Origin: Ilex aquifolium
Lineage: Eukaryota; Streptophyta; Magnoliopsida; Aquifoliales; Aquifoliaceae
Length of the DNA: 64,000 nt
Assembly: GCA_951799425.1 (NCBI GenBank)
Contig: OX637410.1
Location: 1,240,001-1,304,000 of the forward strand
Reading direction: 5' to 3'
The first letter of the stretch is position 1. Every line of letters begins with the position of its first letter. The translations under genes and the position numbers were made by a program. Positions 21,743 to 33,498 of this stretch are shown piece after piece. The notes under the pieces were generated by a model. The model made no database searches. It was not told the DNA's origin and saw nothing but the letters and a program-made list of their open reading frames with translations.

Positions 21743-23313
21743 TGATTAACCCTAAAAATGCAGAATTGAATTAGAATTTAGGGTTAATAGTGTGTGTTAA
21801 TTGAATCAAAATGATTTAGTTAGATAGTATTATGGTAAATGTTTAATTTGTGTATTTTGTAGGGTTTCACATGTAATTATCAAAACTTGGAAGGACAAAA
21901 GTGCGAAAGGCGGACAAAGGAGGGAGGAAAGGATAAAATCAACAAAGTCCTCATCATCCAGATGGTAAAGCACCATCCCAACGCCAACAAGAGTCAACAA
22001 GTTAGCAAAAGAGGCTCCACCCACAAAATCAGAGACTTAGCACCGTCTGGACGGTGGTGGTGGCGTCCGGACGATGGCTAAACCGCCTTACCTCTCCTCT
22101 CCTCCTATTGGTCTAAAAATGCGACGAAAGAATCTGATTGGCTACCCTGGGTGTCTGCCGCCCCTGACCCCCTTCTTGGTGCCTATAACTAGCCAAGTTT
22201 AGTCATTTTTGGAGGAGACTTCGCCAGAGAAGAAAGCCAGAGCCAAAGAAGAAGAAACCCTGCCCTAAACACTCCTAAACCAGCATTTCTTTTCTTCTAC
22301 ATTTCTTATTTATCCTTTTTACTTGGAGGGTTGAACCTCTCTCACTTTTTTGCCCTAGTCGGTAATAAGAGTGAGGGTTTTTAAACTATTCCTCAAGGAA
22401 GGATTTCTTGCATTTTGTTTTTGTATTTGTGTTACGTTGTAATGAGATTATCTCACCCTTCTTGCTCGTCTATAACAATGAAGTGTTAGTAGTCCGTTTA
22501 TACTCTTTAGTGAAGGGTGAAGACATGTGTAATATTGTTTATGTTATGGAAATGTCGATGTTTTACCTACGCGTTAATGTTTATATCTCCCTTAATTGAT
22601 GGATGGTTATTATTATACCTTTTCGTTGTCGTATTACTATATGCGCATGGTTACGAATACCGAGCTAAACTTATTGCTATATACCAGTTCATCTTTATGT
22701 TATTACATACTACGTGCATGATACAATGATGCACGTAGTTGAATTTTATGTTATAGTCGGGAGATTGGTTATAGGCAGGTTAAATCTCGCCATAGCTAAT
22801 GCTTTTGATTTAATGCATAAACCAGAACTCCATCTTCATTGCATCATCAACCTGCCGATTGAATAGCTAAAGTAAACCTTTTGAATGGTTCACCTTCGGG
22901 TTTACTAGGGTTATTTGATTGTTGTATGGTACATAGACCTTCCGGATAATGTAATCAGTTGTTGTGATATGATTCAGTTTATACATCAAACCTACCGGGT
23001 AACTTTTTAGTAATATGGAAGTTAATTAGTGTAAGGTGACATTTTCTTAGTTAAGTAATAAAACGCATGTTGGATCCCCAGACTAAAGAGTAGCTTTTCA
23101 ATTACTGTAATCAAAAGCTAAGTTTAAGTATTTATTTGATCAGTTCTAAGTTTACTCCACAAGCTATTGTAAAGCACACTACGTACATGACAGTCTTACC
23201 CTTTTTTATTTTAAATTCCAACGGATAGCTCCCTATGGGTTCGACCTTGGACTTAACTGAGTAATACTATAAGTTGACCACTTATATTTAGGTGTATGAT
23301 TTAAATCAGGTCA
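21743..23313 (+). mobile_element. Element F 5' LTR (1571 bp)
   Basis: Starts TGATTAACCC, ends CAGGTCA, six bases before the PBS. Palindromes CACCGTCTGGACGGTG (22041-22056) and CGTCCGGACG (22064-22073) precede a TATA-like TATAACT at 22184; the 3' LTR keeps TATAAATA at 44654-44661. The ACTTGGAGGGTTGAACCTCTC and CTTGCTCGTCTATA blocks match the 3' LTR. Confidence 0.88.
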
Positions 23314-23319
23314 AACTTT

Positions 23320-23337
23320 TGGCACTGTTGACGGGGA
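23320..23337 (+). other. Element F primer-binding site (tRNA-Asp type)
   Basis: TGGCACTGTTGACGGGGA, close to the PBS of B and to the complement of the tRNA-Asp 3' end, lies just after the 5' LTR. Confidence 0.82.
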
Positions 23338-23367
23338 GTTACGATGATTTGAAAAAGAACATGGAAG

Positions 23368-24960
23368 TTGTCTAGCCTATATTATATGTGTATACTGTTT
23401 GTTTTATTTTTATTGTTTATGTCTGTTAAGTCATCAGTAGGGTCGGTAAATTTGTCTAGTCCTTCATCTTCATCATCTTCTTCATCACAAGCATCTTCGG
23501 ACTCTTTTGAGTTAAGTTTGGCTAATAATAATCAAAGAGAACAAGAGTTGGTTCAGAATGTCAGACATTTGAGAGGATATTTGCATCCTACACGCACTTG
23601 TGTCCCCTCATGTTTTGCTTTTTTCGAAAATGCTCCAAATTTTAATATTAAAACAGGGATAATACAAATTTTACCTCAGTTTCATGGTCTTAAGTCTGAA
23701 AAAATCCTTATTTTCATATGAAAGAATTTGAGAAAGTATGTGGTGCATTACAAGATAATTCTGAAATGGCTCGGTTGAAATTTTTTATTTTTTCTTTGAA
23801 GAATAAAGCTAAATAGTGGCTAAATTTTTTGAAAGCTCAATTTATTCCAAGTTGGCAAGTTTTACAAACTGAATTTTCAAGAAATTTTTTCTTGTGCATC
23901 GTACTAATGCATTGAGACAACAAATCATGAATTTTTGTATGAAAGAGGGAGAAAATGTTTGTCAATGTTGGGAGTGATTTAAGAATCTTCTCCAAACTTG
24001 CCCACATCATGCATTTGAGAGTTAGGCCTTAGTTGATTTTTTTTTATGATGCCCTTCCTTCTTCAATGCTAGTGTTGGGATAGATTTAAGGATATTCTTC
24101 GAGCTTGCCACATCATGCATTCAAGAGTTGGACTCTAGTTGATTTCTTTTATGATACCATTCCCTCTACATTGCATCAGTTCGTAGAAATATGGCCTAGG
24201 GAGAATTCATGGGAAAGAATCTCAATGAAGCATTTGAATTCTTTGATACCATTTCTGAGAGTTCTCAAATGTAGGACTCGACCTACCCAAACATTGTTGA
24301 AACCAAACCATCCACATCCCAGCCAGGGAAAGATGTGTTAAAATGGGACGATCGATGACTTGAGGGCCAGAATGGCTACTTTGTCTCGAAAGCTAGATGC
24401 TCTAGAGATGAAAAAAGTCAATGAAATTTCTGTTGTGTATACTACTAATCAGTTGTCTTTGTGCTTTTTCAGGAAATCCATAGGGGAGTGTCCCACCATA
24501 CCAGCATTTAAGGAAGTCTTGATGGAACAAACTAATGTTATTTCCAACTTTAACAAGCCCTATTTCAATCTATATTCTGAGACCTATAACCCAAGGTGGC
24601 AAAATCACCCGAATTTTAGCTAGAGAAACAGAAAGCCTGTAGGTCAGCAACCAGGTCCACCTGCACCACAACCTCAGACTCTGCAGCTATATCAGCCTTA
24701 CCAACCCCCACATAAAAGAAGTTTGGAAGATATAATCAATCAATTCATTTTGACTCAAATGAGTTTCAATACACAATCTACTCAGGTATTCAATGATTTC
24801 AAAGCTCAAACATCACAAAACATTGAGGATATTAAAACTTATTTAGCCAAGTTGACCTAGTCTTTGAGCACAACGAAGAAGGAAAAATTTTCATCTCAAC
24901 CTAAACCTCCATAGGGTCAAACCAAGGCTAATGTCATATAATTGGAAACTTCAAAATTGA
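23368..24960 (+). pseudogene. Element F gag
   Basis: After a Ser-rich N-terminus, the ORF has HLRGYLHPTRTCVPSC and IIQILPQFHGLKSEK, equal to the B gag core. A frameshift near 23700 is followed by FHMKEFEKVCGAL and FSLKNKAK; stops then accumulate. A diverged tandem duplication of about 105 bp (23962-24066 and 24071-24172) repeats the C-W-x-R-F-K region. Further pieces at 24105-24341 and 24360-24623 include RKLDALEMKK and SIGECPTIPAFKEV, the end of the zinc-knuckle region whose first cysteines are lost. A Gln/Pro-rich tail follows to about 24930. Confidence 0.8.
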
Positions 24961-25734
24961 GTAAGCTTTACTTGATCTTGGACCTAGTGTCAATTACTCC
25001 CGTATACAATCTATAAGCAATTAGGGTTAGGAGAGTTGAAACCCACAAATGTCATATTGCAGTTGGCTGACCAATATGCGAAAATTCCATAAGGAGTTGT
25101 TGAGGATATGCTTGTTTAGGTTGATAAGTTTTATTTTCCTACGGATTTTATTGTTTTGGATACTCAGCCAGTTTTGCATGTCTTTACACAAATTCCTGTC
25201 ATTTTGGTCATCCGTTCCTTGCCACATCAAATGCATTGATTAATTATAGGAATGAAATCATGAAAATTTCATTTCATAACATGACATGGAAATTAAATAT
25301 GTTTGATATTGCTAAGCAACCTAGGCAGGAGGGAGATTTGGAAAAAGTGAATTGCATCAAGTCATTAACATAGAGTTTGTTAGAAAATGCTTGTAATAAA
25401 AAAGAGTCGCATACATAGTTAGAGTCTGTAAATAATGTTGAGTCCATTCTAAGAATGTCCACTGTTGGAACATGGGTTCCAAAATTTTAAGAGTTATCAC
25501 CCAAAGGAACAAAGTCTGTTAAATCTAATGTCATGACTCCCAAGCTAGAGTTGAAACCTCTTCCGACTGACTTGAAATATGTCTTCTTAGGGGACGATGA
25601 AACTTATCCAGTGGTGGTATCTTCGAAGTTGTCAGAATCTCAGGAAAGTCAATTGATAAGAGTCATAAAAAATCATCAATGAGCAATTGGTTGGACAGTA
25701 GCCGATATTAAGGAAATAAGTCTTCTTCTCTTTA
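24961..25734 (+). pseudogene. Element F aspartic protease and spacer
   Basis: DLGPSVNYS lies at 24974-25000, with Pro in place of the Ala of DLGAS. VILxxxSLPHQMH-type remnants are shifted, but LATSNALINYRNEIMK (about 25214-25262) matches the B protease segment after the ILGRPF motif. The acidic spacer to RT follows with several stops. Confidence 0.72.
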
Positions 25735-27085
25735 CTAATTGTATATAATTGGAAGAAGACTCTAAACCATCCCGACAACCACAATGTAGGTTAAGTCCAC
25801 ATATTAAGGAAGTTGTTTGGGCTAAAGTGCTTAAATTGTTAGATGCTAGTATTATATACCCTATATTTGATAGTAAATGGGTCAGCCCTACACAAGTAGT
25901 ACCTAAAAAGTCTGGTGTCACAGTAGTGAGAAATCAAGAAAATGAATTAGTCCCTACATGTACAGTCACTGGTTGGCGTATGTGTATCGACTAGTGGAAA
26001 CTAAATTCTCTTATCAGAAAAGACCATTTTCGTCTACCCTTTCTATACCAAGTTTTGGAAAGGATAACTGGACATGCATTTTATTTTTTTTGGATGGGTA
26101 CTCCAGCTACAACCAAATTGAAATAGCAATTGATGACCAAGAAAAAAGCACTTTAACATGTCCTTTTGGCACTTTTGTTTATAAAAGAATTTCATTTGGA
26201 TTGTGTAATGCTCTAGCTACTTCTCAGCATTGTATGTTAAGTACTTTCTGTGACATGGTGGAGGAATTTTTAGAAATGTTTATGGATGATTTTTCTATAT
26301 ATGGAGATTCATTTGAATTGTGTCTAGAAAATCTTGAAAAAATCCTTACTTTGTGTGAGGAGACAAATTTTGTTTTGAATTGGGAAAAATGTCATTTTAT
26401 GGTTACACAAGACATTGTCTTAGTTCAAGTTGTTTCTGAGGGAATTAAAGTTGATAAGTCAAAAATTGATTTGATAGAAAATCTCCTTCCACCAAAGACA
26501 GTAAAAGATGTTCTATCATTCCTAGGTCATGCAAGATTCTATAGAATATTCATTAAAGTTTTTTGTTTGATATCCAGACCAATGTGTAATCTTCTATGTC
26601 AAGATGCACAATTTGATTGGAATGAAGCACGCCAAACAACATTTGATAAACTTAAGAGCATGCTTATCTCTGCACCAATTATGCAACATCCTGACTAGTC
26701 CTTACCTTTTGAATTAATGTGTGATGCTAGTAATTGTGTTGTAGGAGCTGCCTTAGAACAAAGGAAATATAAGAGACCTTATGTGATTTACTACACAAGT
26801 AAAATTTTGAATGATGCACAGATGAATTATTTCACAATAGAAAAGGAATTACTTGCTGTAGTATTTGCTTTAGATAAATTCAGATCATATTTAGTTGGAT
26901 CCTCAATTGTTGTATTTACTGATCATGTAGCTTTGAAGTACCTATTCACGAAGAAGGATGCTACGACACATCTGCTCCGATGGATACTGTTATTTCAAGA
27001 ATTTGATCTTATTATCAAAGACAAGAAGAGAGTTGAAAATGTAGTAGCTGATCATCTATCAAGGCTAAATTGTGATACAAAAGAG
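25735..27085 (+). pseudogene. Element F reverse transcriptase and RNase H
   Basis: Segments seen: VLKLLDASIIYPI, VSPTQVVPKKSGVTVV, a frameshift near 25990, FLDGYSSYNQIEIA, SFGLCNALATSQ, and the catalytic FMDD at 26279-26290, which is intact. RNase H keeps its three acidic positions ([38 protein letters not shown]). A TAG at 26696-26698 splits RT from RNase H. The end reads [15 protein letters not shown], the usual RNase H-integrase joint. Confidence 0.87.
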
Positions 27086-28441
27086 GAGCCAGTATCGATC
27101 AAAAAAAATTTTCATAATGAGAAAATTGTTTACAATAACTGAGGTACAATGGTATGTAGATATAGCCAACTACTTGGCCATAGATACCATTCATTTTCAC
27201 TATACCTTGACCAACAAACATAAATTTTTAAGAGATGTATGCAATTTCTTTTGGGAAGATCCCTATGTGTTCAAATACTGCAAGGATCAGATAATAAGGA
27301 GTTGTGTACCCAATCATGAAATTGGTCAGGTTATTTCTTTTTGCCATTCTAGAGCCTGTGGTGGGCATTTTGCTTTAAAGAAAATCGCTGCTAAAATTTA
27401 TAGTGTGGATTTTACTGGCCCATTCTTTTTAAAGATGTACATGTTTTCTATCTAAATTGTGATCGATGTCAAAGTTTGGGAAGTATTTCAAAAAGAAATA
27501 TGCTGCCATTAAATCCTATTTTGATTATTGAAATTTTTTATTGTTGGGACATCGATTTTATGGGACCATTCCCTCCCTTCTTTGGATATCTGTATATTTT
27601 GGTTGCTATTGACTATGTTTGAAAATGGGTTGAGGCAATTCCGTGTTGAAATAATAATCACTGCACTATGATTAGATTTTTAAAAGAAAATATTTTGTTC
27701 ATATTTGAAATTCCTTGAGTTATTATAAGTGATGGGGATGCACATTTTTACAACAAACCTTTTGAAAATCTAATGAAAAAATATTTGATTTCACACAAAG
27801 TATATGTCCCTTATCAGCCTCAGACAAGTGGACAAACAGAATTAGCCAATATGGAGATAAAACATATTTTGGAAAAAAAGGTTAACCCATACTACAAATA
27901 TTGGTCCTTGAGGTTGATTGATGCACTTTGGGCATACTACATTGTGTATAAAACTATTTTGGGAATGTCTTCTTATCGGCTAATTTATAGAATACCATGT
28001 CACTTACCTGTGGAATTGGAACATTGAGCATATTGGGCAATCAAAAATGATGAATTTTGATATAGACAAAGAAAATGCATCCTACAAACTTCAAATTAGT
28101 GAATTGGAAGAGCTGAGAAATGCAGCGTATGAAAATGCAAAAATTGCCAAGGCCAGAATGAAGATTTTTCTTGATAAAAACATTTTCCAAAAGTCCTTTG
28201 TACCATCCCAAAAAATCCTATTATAAAAATAAAGGCTTAGCTTATTTCTTGGCAAGTTAAGGTCTAGGTGGATGGGTCCATATATTTTAAACAAGTTTTT
28301 GAATATAGGGCAGTTGAGATTGAAAACCCGTTAAGTGGCAATGATTTTAAAATGAATGGTCAAAGGCTTAAGCCATATTATGATGGATTTGTTCGAAATG
28401 TGGATTCCATTAAGCTAATGGAACCAGAGTATTCATCTTGA
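27086..28441 (+). pseudogene. Element F integrase
   Basis: The finger is partly kept (FCHSRACGGHFALKK; NCDRCQSLG after a frameshift). DDE core: WDIDFMGPFPP at about 27546, [10 protein letters not shown] at about 27728, and the Glu in [11 protein letters not shown] at about 27834. [18 protein letters not shown] follows, as in B. The C-terminus is NGQRLKPYYDGF and ends at TGA 28439-28441. Several stops and shifts make it inactive. Confidence 0.85.
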
Positions 28442-28585
28442 AAAACTATTATGTGTGTTTGTTTGAAAAGAGTAGTATTGATTGTTTCTTTGTTTGTTTT
28501 GCAGATTAGGGTTTTGCACTATGGATGTGTTTCAATTCCAGACCTTATTATCAATTGTCTTTGAATTATACCATATGATGTTATA

Positions 28586-28621
28586 CATTGAGGACAACGT
28601 TAAATTTAGGTTGGGGGAGGG
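28586..28621 (+). promoter_or_regulatory. Conserved CATTGAGGACAACG hairpin and G-rich tract after integrase (element F)
   Basis: CATTGAGGACAACG (28586-28599) is followed by TTTAGGTTGGGGGAGGG. It corresponds to 13355-13391 in B. The G-rich part resembles the PPT at 36268-36279 (TTTGGTTGGGGGTG), so an internal plus-strand primer is possible. Confidence 0.5.
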
Positions 28622-28854
28622 AACAATCCATAACCGTCTTGGCGATTGGTAGACGTTAAAGAGCCAGATAGTGAGTCTTTTACAAATCTTAAAAAAAAAA
28701 TTCAAAATTTTTCGAAAAGTGGATGAAAAACTCTATTGGTATAGTCTTGGAGTGTTACGCACATTCCCAATGTATGTGCACCATTTGATAATGTTAAAAG
28801 CAAGAGGGGTTAGAAAGAAAGAGTTAATTGAAAATCAACCAAAACTCTTGTGCA
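28622..28854 (+). other. Element F spacer, left of solo LTR I
   Basis: AT-rich spacer after integrase; no supported gene. It continues at 31288 after solo LTR I. Confidence 0.6.
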
Positions 28855-29384
28855 GAAAATGTAACACCCCGCATTTTCTTTTATATTTGTATATAGATAT
28901 ATAGTAAATAATTGTTGTAAAAATGTTGATATGTATAATGATGTAAGAATGAACTATATAGATTGTAATAGTAGGAGAAATGCTAGAGATGCATATTGAT
29001 TGGGAAGTTTGAGTTTCAAAGACGTTTAAACTTGGAAAGGGTGATTAGATGAATTTCTAAATATTTTTAGGTCAAAATAAGGTGTCCATTGAATCCGGAA
29101 GGTCGAACAACCTTGGGAGAAGTAATATGAGGTGTATTGGAAGTTAGGAAGTATTTTGGAGTAAAGACACATTTAGAGAGAGTTGGGTAAAAATGGATCT
29201 TGGACACTGCTTAGTATTTTGGCCATAACTTTTTATCCTTATTTCCAATTGATCTGAAAATTTTACAGTAGATAGTAGACATCTAGGGCTACAAAAGTGT
29301 ATCTCATGAAAAATTTTCAATTCAACCTCTAAATGGGTCAAAACTTCCCTGGAAGTCGAAGTAGCCGAAGTGTACCGGAACACA

Positions 29385-29454
29385 GTACCGGTACCGTACT
29401 GTACCGGTACGCCCGAACCAGTAGCTAAACCGTACCGGTACAGCGTACCGGTAT
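29385..29454. repeat. Palindrome array GTACCGGTAC in solo LTR I
   Basis: Copies at 29385-29394, 29401-29410, 29432-29441 and 29445-29454 (last base changed). Located about 40 bp before a TTTTAAAA box. The same position in G carries the same palindrome. Confidence 0.85.
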
Positions 29455-30240
29455 GCCCGAAGTTTGGCACAGTAAAAGTCAGGATTTTGGTGTTTTAAAA
29501 TACCCTTTTAAGCCTCATTTGACCCATTCTTCCATCCCACTCTCACCCCAAACATCTTAGAGCCCTAAGAGAAGAGAAAATGAGAGAAAAACACAAAGAT
29601 CTTGAGAGAGTTACCCCTTATAGAGATCAAAACCGAAATTCCTCCAGAACACCATTCTTCTACTCTCTTCTTCTACACTTTCACTACACCCTTACCCACA
29701 CCTCTTGGAATCCTAGAGAGAGTCTTAGAAAAGAATAAAGAAGGAGAAAACACAAGATCAAAAGGGAAAAACAAAGGGTTTAAGAGTGATTCAAGATCAA
29801 ACTCTAGATTTTCAAGAACATCAAGGTTGGGGTTTTCTCTCACTCACTTACATTGAGGCTAGGGTATTTATATATGTATACTTTGGCTATCAATGGTATA
29901 TATATGCTATGGAATCATCCTCTCTTAGGCTTTTTGGTAAAGATTACATGTTTTGAACAAAATTATGGTTTAATACCCATGAAATCTCTTCTCTAGTTTT
30001 AAAACTCTCATTTTTGGAGAGTGATGTATTTCCTTCTTAAATGCTTTCTTTATTATGGATTTTCGAAACCTTAGTGTTTTGTGTTGGGTAGAAAAATGAT
30101 GTTATTGTGATCTCATGTATTTTTCTTTGTTGGTTGTGGAATTGTTACATGATATATTTTGGGGATTTCGAATAGATGTTTGTAAATTGAGATAAATGTT
30201 GGAATTGTATGCTTGGTTGGGTTGTGCTGATGCACATGAG

Positions 30241-30620
30241 TGAGAGGTTCCTTGTAAGGATGCTCACCCCTTCTCAAGAGGTTCCCGGTAAGGATGCTTG
30301 AGAAATAAGTCCGTTATAGTGAGAGATTCCTTGTAAGGATGCTCACCCCTTCTCAAGAGGTTCCCGGTAAGGATGCTTGAGAAATAAGTCTGTTATAGTG
30401 AGAGGTTCCTTGTAAGGATGCTCACCCCTTCTCAAGAGGTTCCCGGTAAGGATGCTTGAAAAATAAGTCCGTTATAGTGAGAGGTTCCTTGTAAGGATGC
30501 TCACCCCTACTCAAGAGGTTCCCGGTAAGGATGCTTGGGAAATAATGTAGTGATTGGTGAGAGGTTCCATGTAAGGATGTTCATCCATTCTCAAGAGGTT
30601 CCCGGTAAGGATGCTTGAGA
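30241..30620. repeat. 79-bp tandem repeat, about 4.8 copies, inside solo LTR I
   Basis: Copies start at 30241, 30320, 30399, 30478 and 30558. Each unit is itself a dimer: GAGAGGTTCCTTGTAAGGAT and CAAGAGGTTCCCGGTAAGGA halves of about 40 bp. Copies are nearly identical, suggesting recent expansion. The LTRs of G and H lack it. Confidence 0.93.
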
Positions 30621-31287
30621 ATCAAATGAGACCTAAAGGGGGGTGGAGGTTACCACAAAGTATGCCACCTACCGAAAGAATTGTTGGGAATTGTTTATGG
30701 CAATTAATGGTGATTATTTGTATGTGGTGCTCGTCTATTCATTTAAGTAATGTTTTTACATAAACTTGAGATCCTTTTTAAATGTCGCTGCTTTAATTCA
30801 AATTATGTATCTATGTTATGTTAAAAATGAGACCGACAGTTTTAAATGCTTTTCTAAACCTTGTATGGGTTTGAGAGAATTTTTCTACAGAGCTTCGTGC
30901 TCACCCCCTACCGCTAACATTTTTCAGATTACCCGCTTGAGGAGGACGTAAGGGTCGAGGAGCCCGCTACTTGGGAGACTCCACTTGACGGGAGTGTGGA
31001 TCCCGAGGTGGACGCATAGAGCGACCTCCTTTCCTTTTGTACTAGACTAGGGCATTCTTTTGGAACATCGTGTAGTCTAGTTTCTTTTGTTTATTCCGCT
31101 ATGCTACTTTAATTAATTTTTGAGATGTAATAGCCATAATTTGGGCTTATTCTTTTGGATCACTTTGTAAATATTTGTGGATGACAAATGGAGTCTCGTT
31201 TCTTAAGGAATTATATTAGTACTCTCATGATATGAATGTTTTATAATGTAATGTCGTCCAGGGTGTGTTTTGGGGCGTTACAGAAAA

Positions 31288-31745
31288 AGTTCATATGCTA
31301 AGCGTCAGCGAGCAAGACGTCTCAGTGGGTGTGAAAGATGTGGTCGATTCATGCACATGAGGGAATTTAATCAGTGTTCTCAACCAATCTCTCATCTTAT
31401 ACTAGTCCAATGCTTACAAGATATGTGCGAAATGAGATTGGTCGGTTCACTAATCTATTGGAATAGGAAAAGTGGAATAAAAATCAAGCCTTTTCTATAA
31501 ATAGTTAGGAAGTTAGGGTATTTTGGTGTTATTTTATGTGTTTTTGGTGTGTTTAATTTAAATTTTAGAAAGTTGCATTTTTTATGTTTAAGTTGATACT
31601 TTAATGATGATTTGTGTTAATTAGGCAATTAATTGAGGAATTTTGAATTAATATGAAGTTTTATGACTGCAGGAGGTATAACTGAAATCAGGAAGCTGAA
31701 CTGTTGAACTCTCAAACTGCTTGCCTGCCAAAAACAGGCAACCAA
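31288..31745 (+). other. Element F spacer, right of solo LTR I
   Basis: Continues the spacer between integrase and the third ORF; AT-rich, no supported gene. It leads into the palindrome module at 31746. Confidence 0.6.
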
Positions 31746-31812
31746 CACCGTTTGGACGATGGTGGTGGCGTCTGGATGGTGGTGGTGTCTGGACGGTAGT
31801 GCTCCTATAAAA
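31746..31812 (+). promoter_or_regulatory. Internal copy of the LTR palindrome module with TATA box, upstream of the third ORF (element F)
   Basis: CACCGTTTGGACGATGGTGG, GTCTGGATGG and GTCTGGACGGT (31746-31797) repeat the order seen in the F 5' LTR (22041-22073). TATAAAA follows at 31806-31812, and the third-ORF methionine is at 32005. This is a promoter-like arrangement inside the element; activity is inferred. Confidence 0.68.
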
Positions 31813-32004
31813 GCAAAATGTTGATGAAGCAGACCATCTTTTTCCCTCGCAGCAGTTTTTCGAAAAAACAGCAACCCTCGTTGCCTTTTCTCCTCACATC
31901 TGCCATACCCATCAGTTTTTCTTCGATTCCACTCCAATTAAACACTTACCCATTGCATTATACATACTTTTACCGATTGAAATCTTGTGAAACCCACTTT
32001 CATC

Positions 32005-33141
32005 ATGAGTCCAAGAAAAAATGGAATATCTCACAAGGATGGCAAGTCTTCAAGCTGTCTAAGGCAAGGAGTTTCTCCACCGCCCCCAACGATGCCACAA
32101 GAACCCGAGCAGCCCCAGGTTCAAAATCAATTTGAAAATGCTATGTTTGAGAATATTGAGCAACAAATTTAGTTTGATAGGCATTTCTTATTCAAAACTA
32201 TCATTGTTGAAAGGCCTGTTATCTATGAGGATTTGAGCACATTGGGGTTAGATAGAATTTAGCGGCACAGGGTTGGTTTGATTATATGAAAAATGTGAGT
32301 ACTACATATGAATGTTTAGTGCAGGAATTTTACGGTAACGCTGAGGTTACTGGGGTTAGAAACTTATCCGCATATGTTAGGGGGTTAAATTTCAAGTTAT
32401 AGTGTCTACTAATACTGATCACTTAAAACCTATTAGGAGACACCCTGATGCCCAATACTTGTTGAATCTATTACCTCGCATGTCTGATGTTGGGATTGAG
32501 TTGACTGGCAATCCGGATTATGTCTGGGGTAGGCTCAATGAATACATTAAGCAGGGTGATTTAACTGACAAATATCGAATTTTGAACCTGATCACTATAA
32601 ATAATTTGTTACCCCAATCCTAGAAAAATCAAGTCTACACTTAGAAAGCATATTTTCTGTACTCTTTCGGAATGAGACACATATTGACCTGGTGACTCTG
32701 ATTATAGATCAAATGATTATGACAGTGGAAAATAAGAAACCCTCACTCCCTTGTTGTGTTAGTGTCTAATTTATGTAGATAGAAGGGGTGATATTAGATC
32801 CATCATGGCCTACGGTGGAGCATCTGGAACCATTAGACAAGACCTCATTGAAAAAGAGCCATGGAATCCAGGCAAAAGCACAGCAAGAAATACCACCCGA
32901 GCCATCAGTAGACCCATTCCAAGAAGGGGTAGATTTCCAAGCCCCAGAAGAGTAGCAGCAAGAACAGGAGGAGCAGCCCTATATTCTGGTGGATGATCAG
33001 ACTGATAGGTAGATTTTGTTGGGACTAGATACAAGGATGACCCAATTTCATTGGAGAATGACCCAGTATGAGGAGAACCAGAGAGAGATACTGAAGCTAC
33101 TTGGGAGGAGATACAATGCTGGCCCATCATTGTCAGCTTAG
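32005..33141 (+). pseudogene. Element F third ORF (PF20167-like)
   Basis: Starts MSPRKNGISHKDGKSS at 32005, the same MSPRK start as in J (59093, minus). A Pro/Gln-rich stretch is followed by a TAG at 32170-32172. Beyond it are FDRHFLFKTIIVERPVIYED, then in another frame VQEFYGN and YVRGLNF, which match the FY and VRG positions of the B third ORF. The C-terminal part reads MTQFHWRMTQYEENQREILK and ends at TAG 33139-33141. Function unknown; broken by several stops and shifts. Confidence 0.68.
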
Positions 33142-33498
33142 TCAACTGGAGTCTCTTGCATATTCCTACTCTCTCTCTACCTTTCTCAAACTCTTTATTT
33201 ACCTTCCATTTTATGCACAAGTTTTTTTACTACTTTGGATATTTTTTGGAATTTAGTTTTATGCTTTGGATGTTAGTTTAATTTTAGTTAATATAGTTGG
33301 TTTGTGTTTATTTCAAATAATTTGGATGGTACTATTTGCTATGTTAAGGTGATTAGTTCATATGATTCAAAATAGGATTACATTGTCATCCCGTTAATTT
33401 GCGAGTATAACCCTAACCGAATCACAAGGGATTTTCATACTCTATTTGTGCATTGTTCTTATATTTTTATGGAAAACTTACTGATTCGCACTATTTCA
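33142..33498 (+). other. Element F 3' non-coding region, left of LTR N
   Basis: AT-rich; no gene or clear motif. It is cut at 33498/33499 by the inverted F-type LTR N. Confidence 0.55.

Larger units (their letters stand above)
28860..31282 (+). mobile_element. Solo LTR I, same family as LARD element G (2423 bp)
   Basis: Starts TGTAACACCCCGC and ends GGGGCGTTACA with exact TSD GAAAA (28855-28859 and 31283-31287). The first 1.2 kb and the last 0.6 kb align with the LTRs of G. In the middle, G-type sequence is replaced by a 79-bp tandem array (30241-30620). GTACCGGTAC palindromes lie at 29385-29454, followed by the TATA-like TTTTAAAATACCC near 29493. Confidence 0.93.

Noticed and set aside
30241-30620. 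Possible CRISPR-like regular repeat
   Set aside because: It is a head-to-tail tandem repeat without unique spacers, in a plant LTR.
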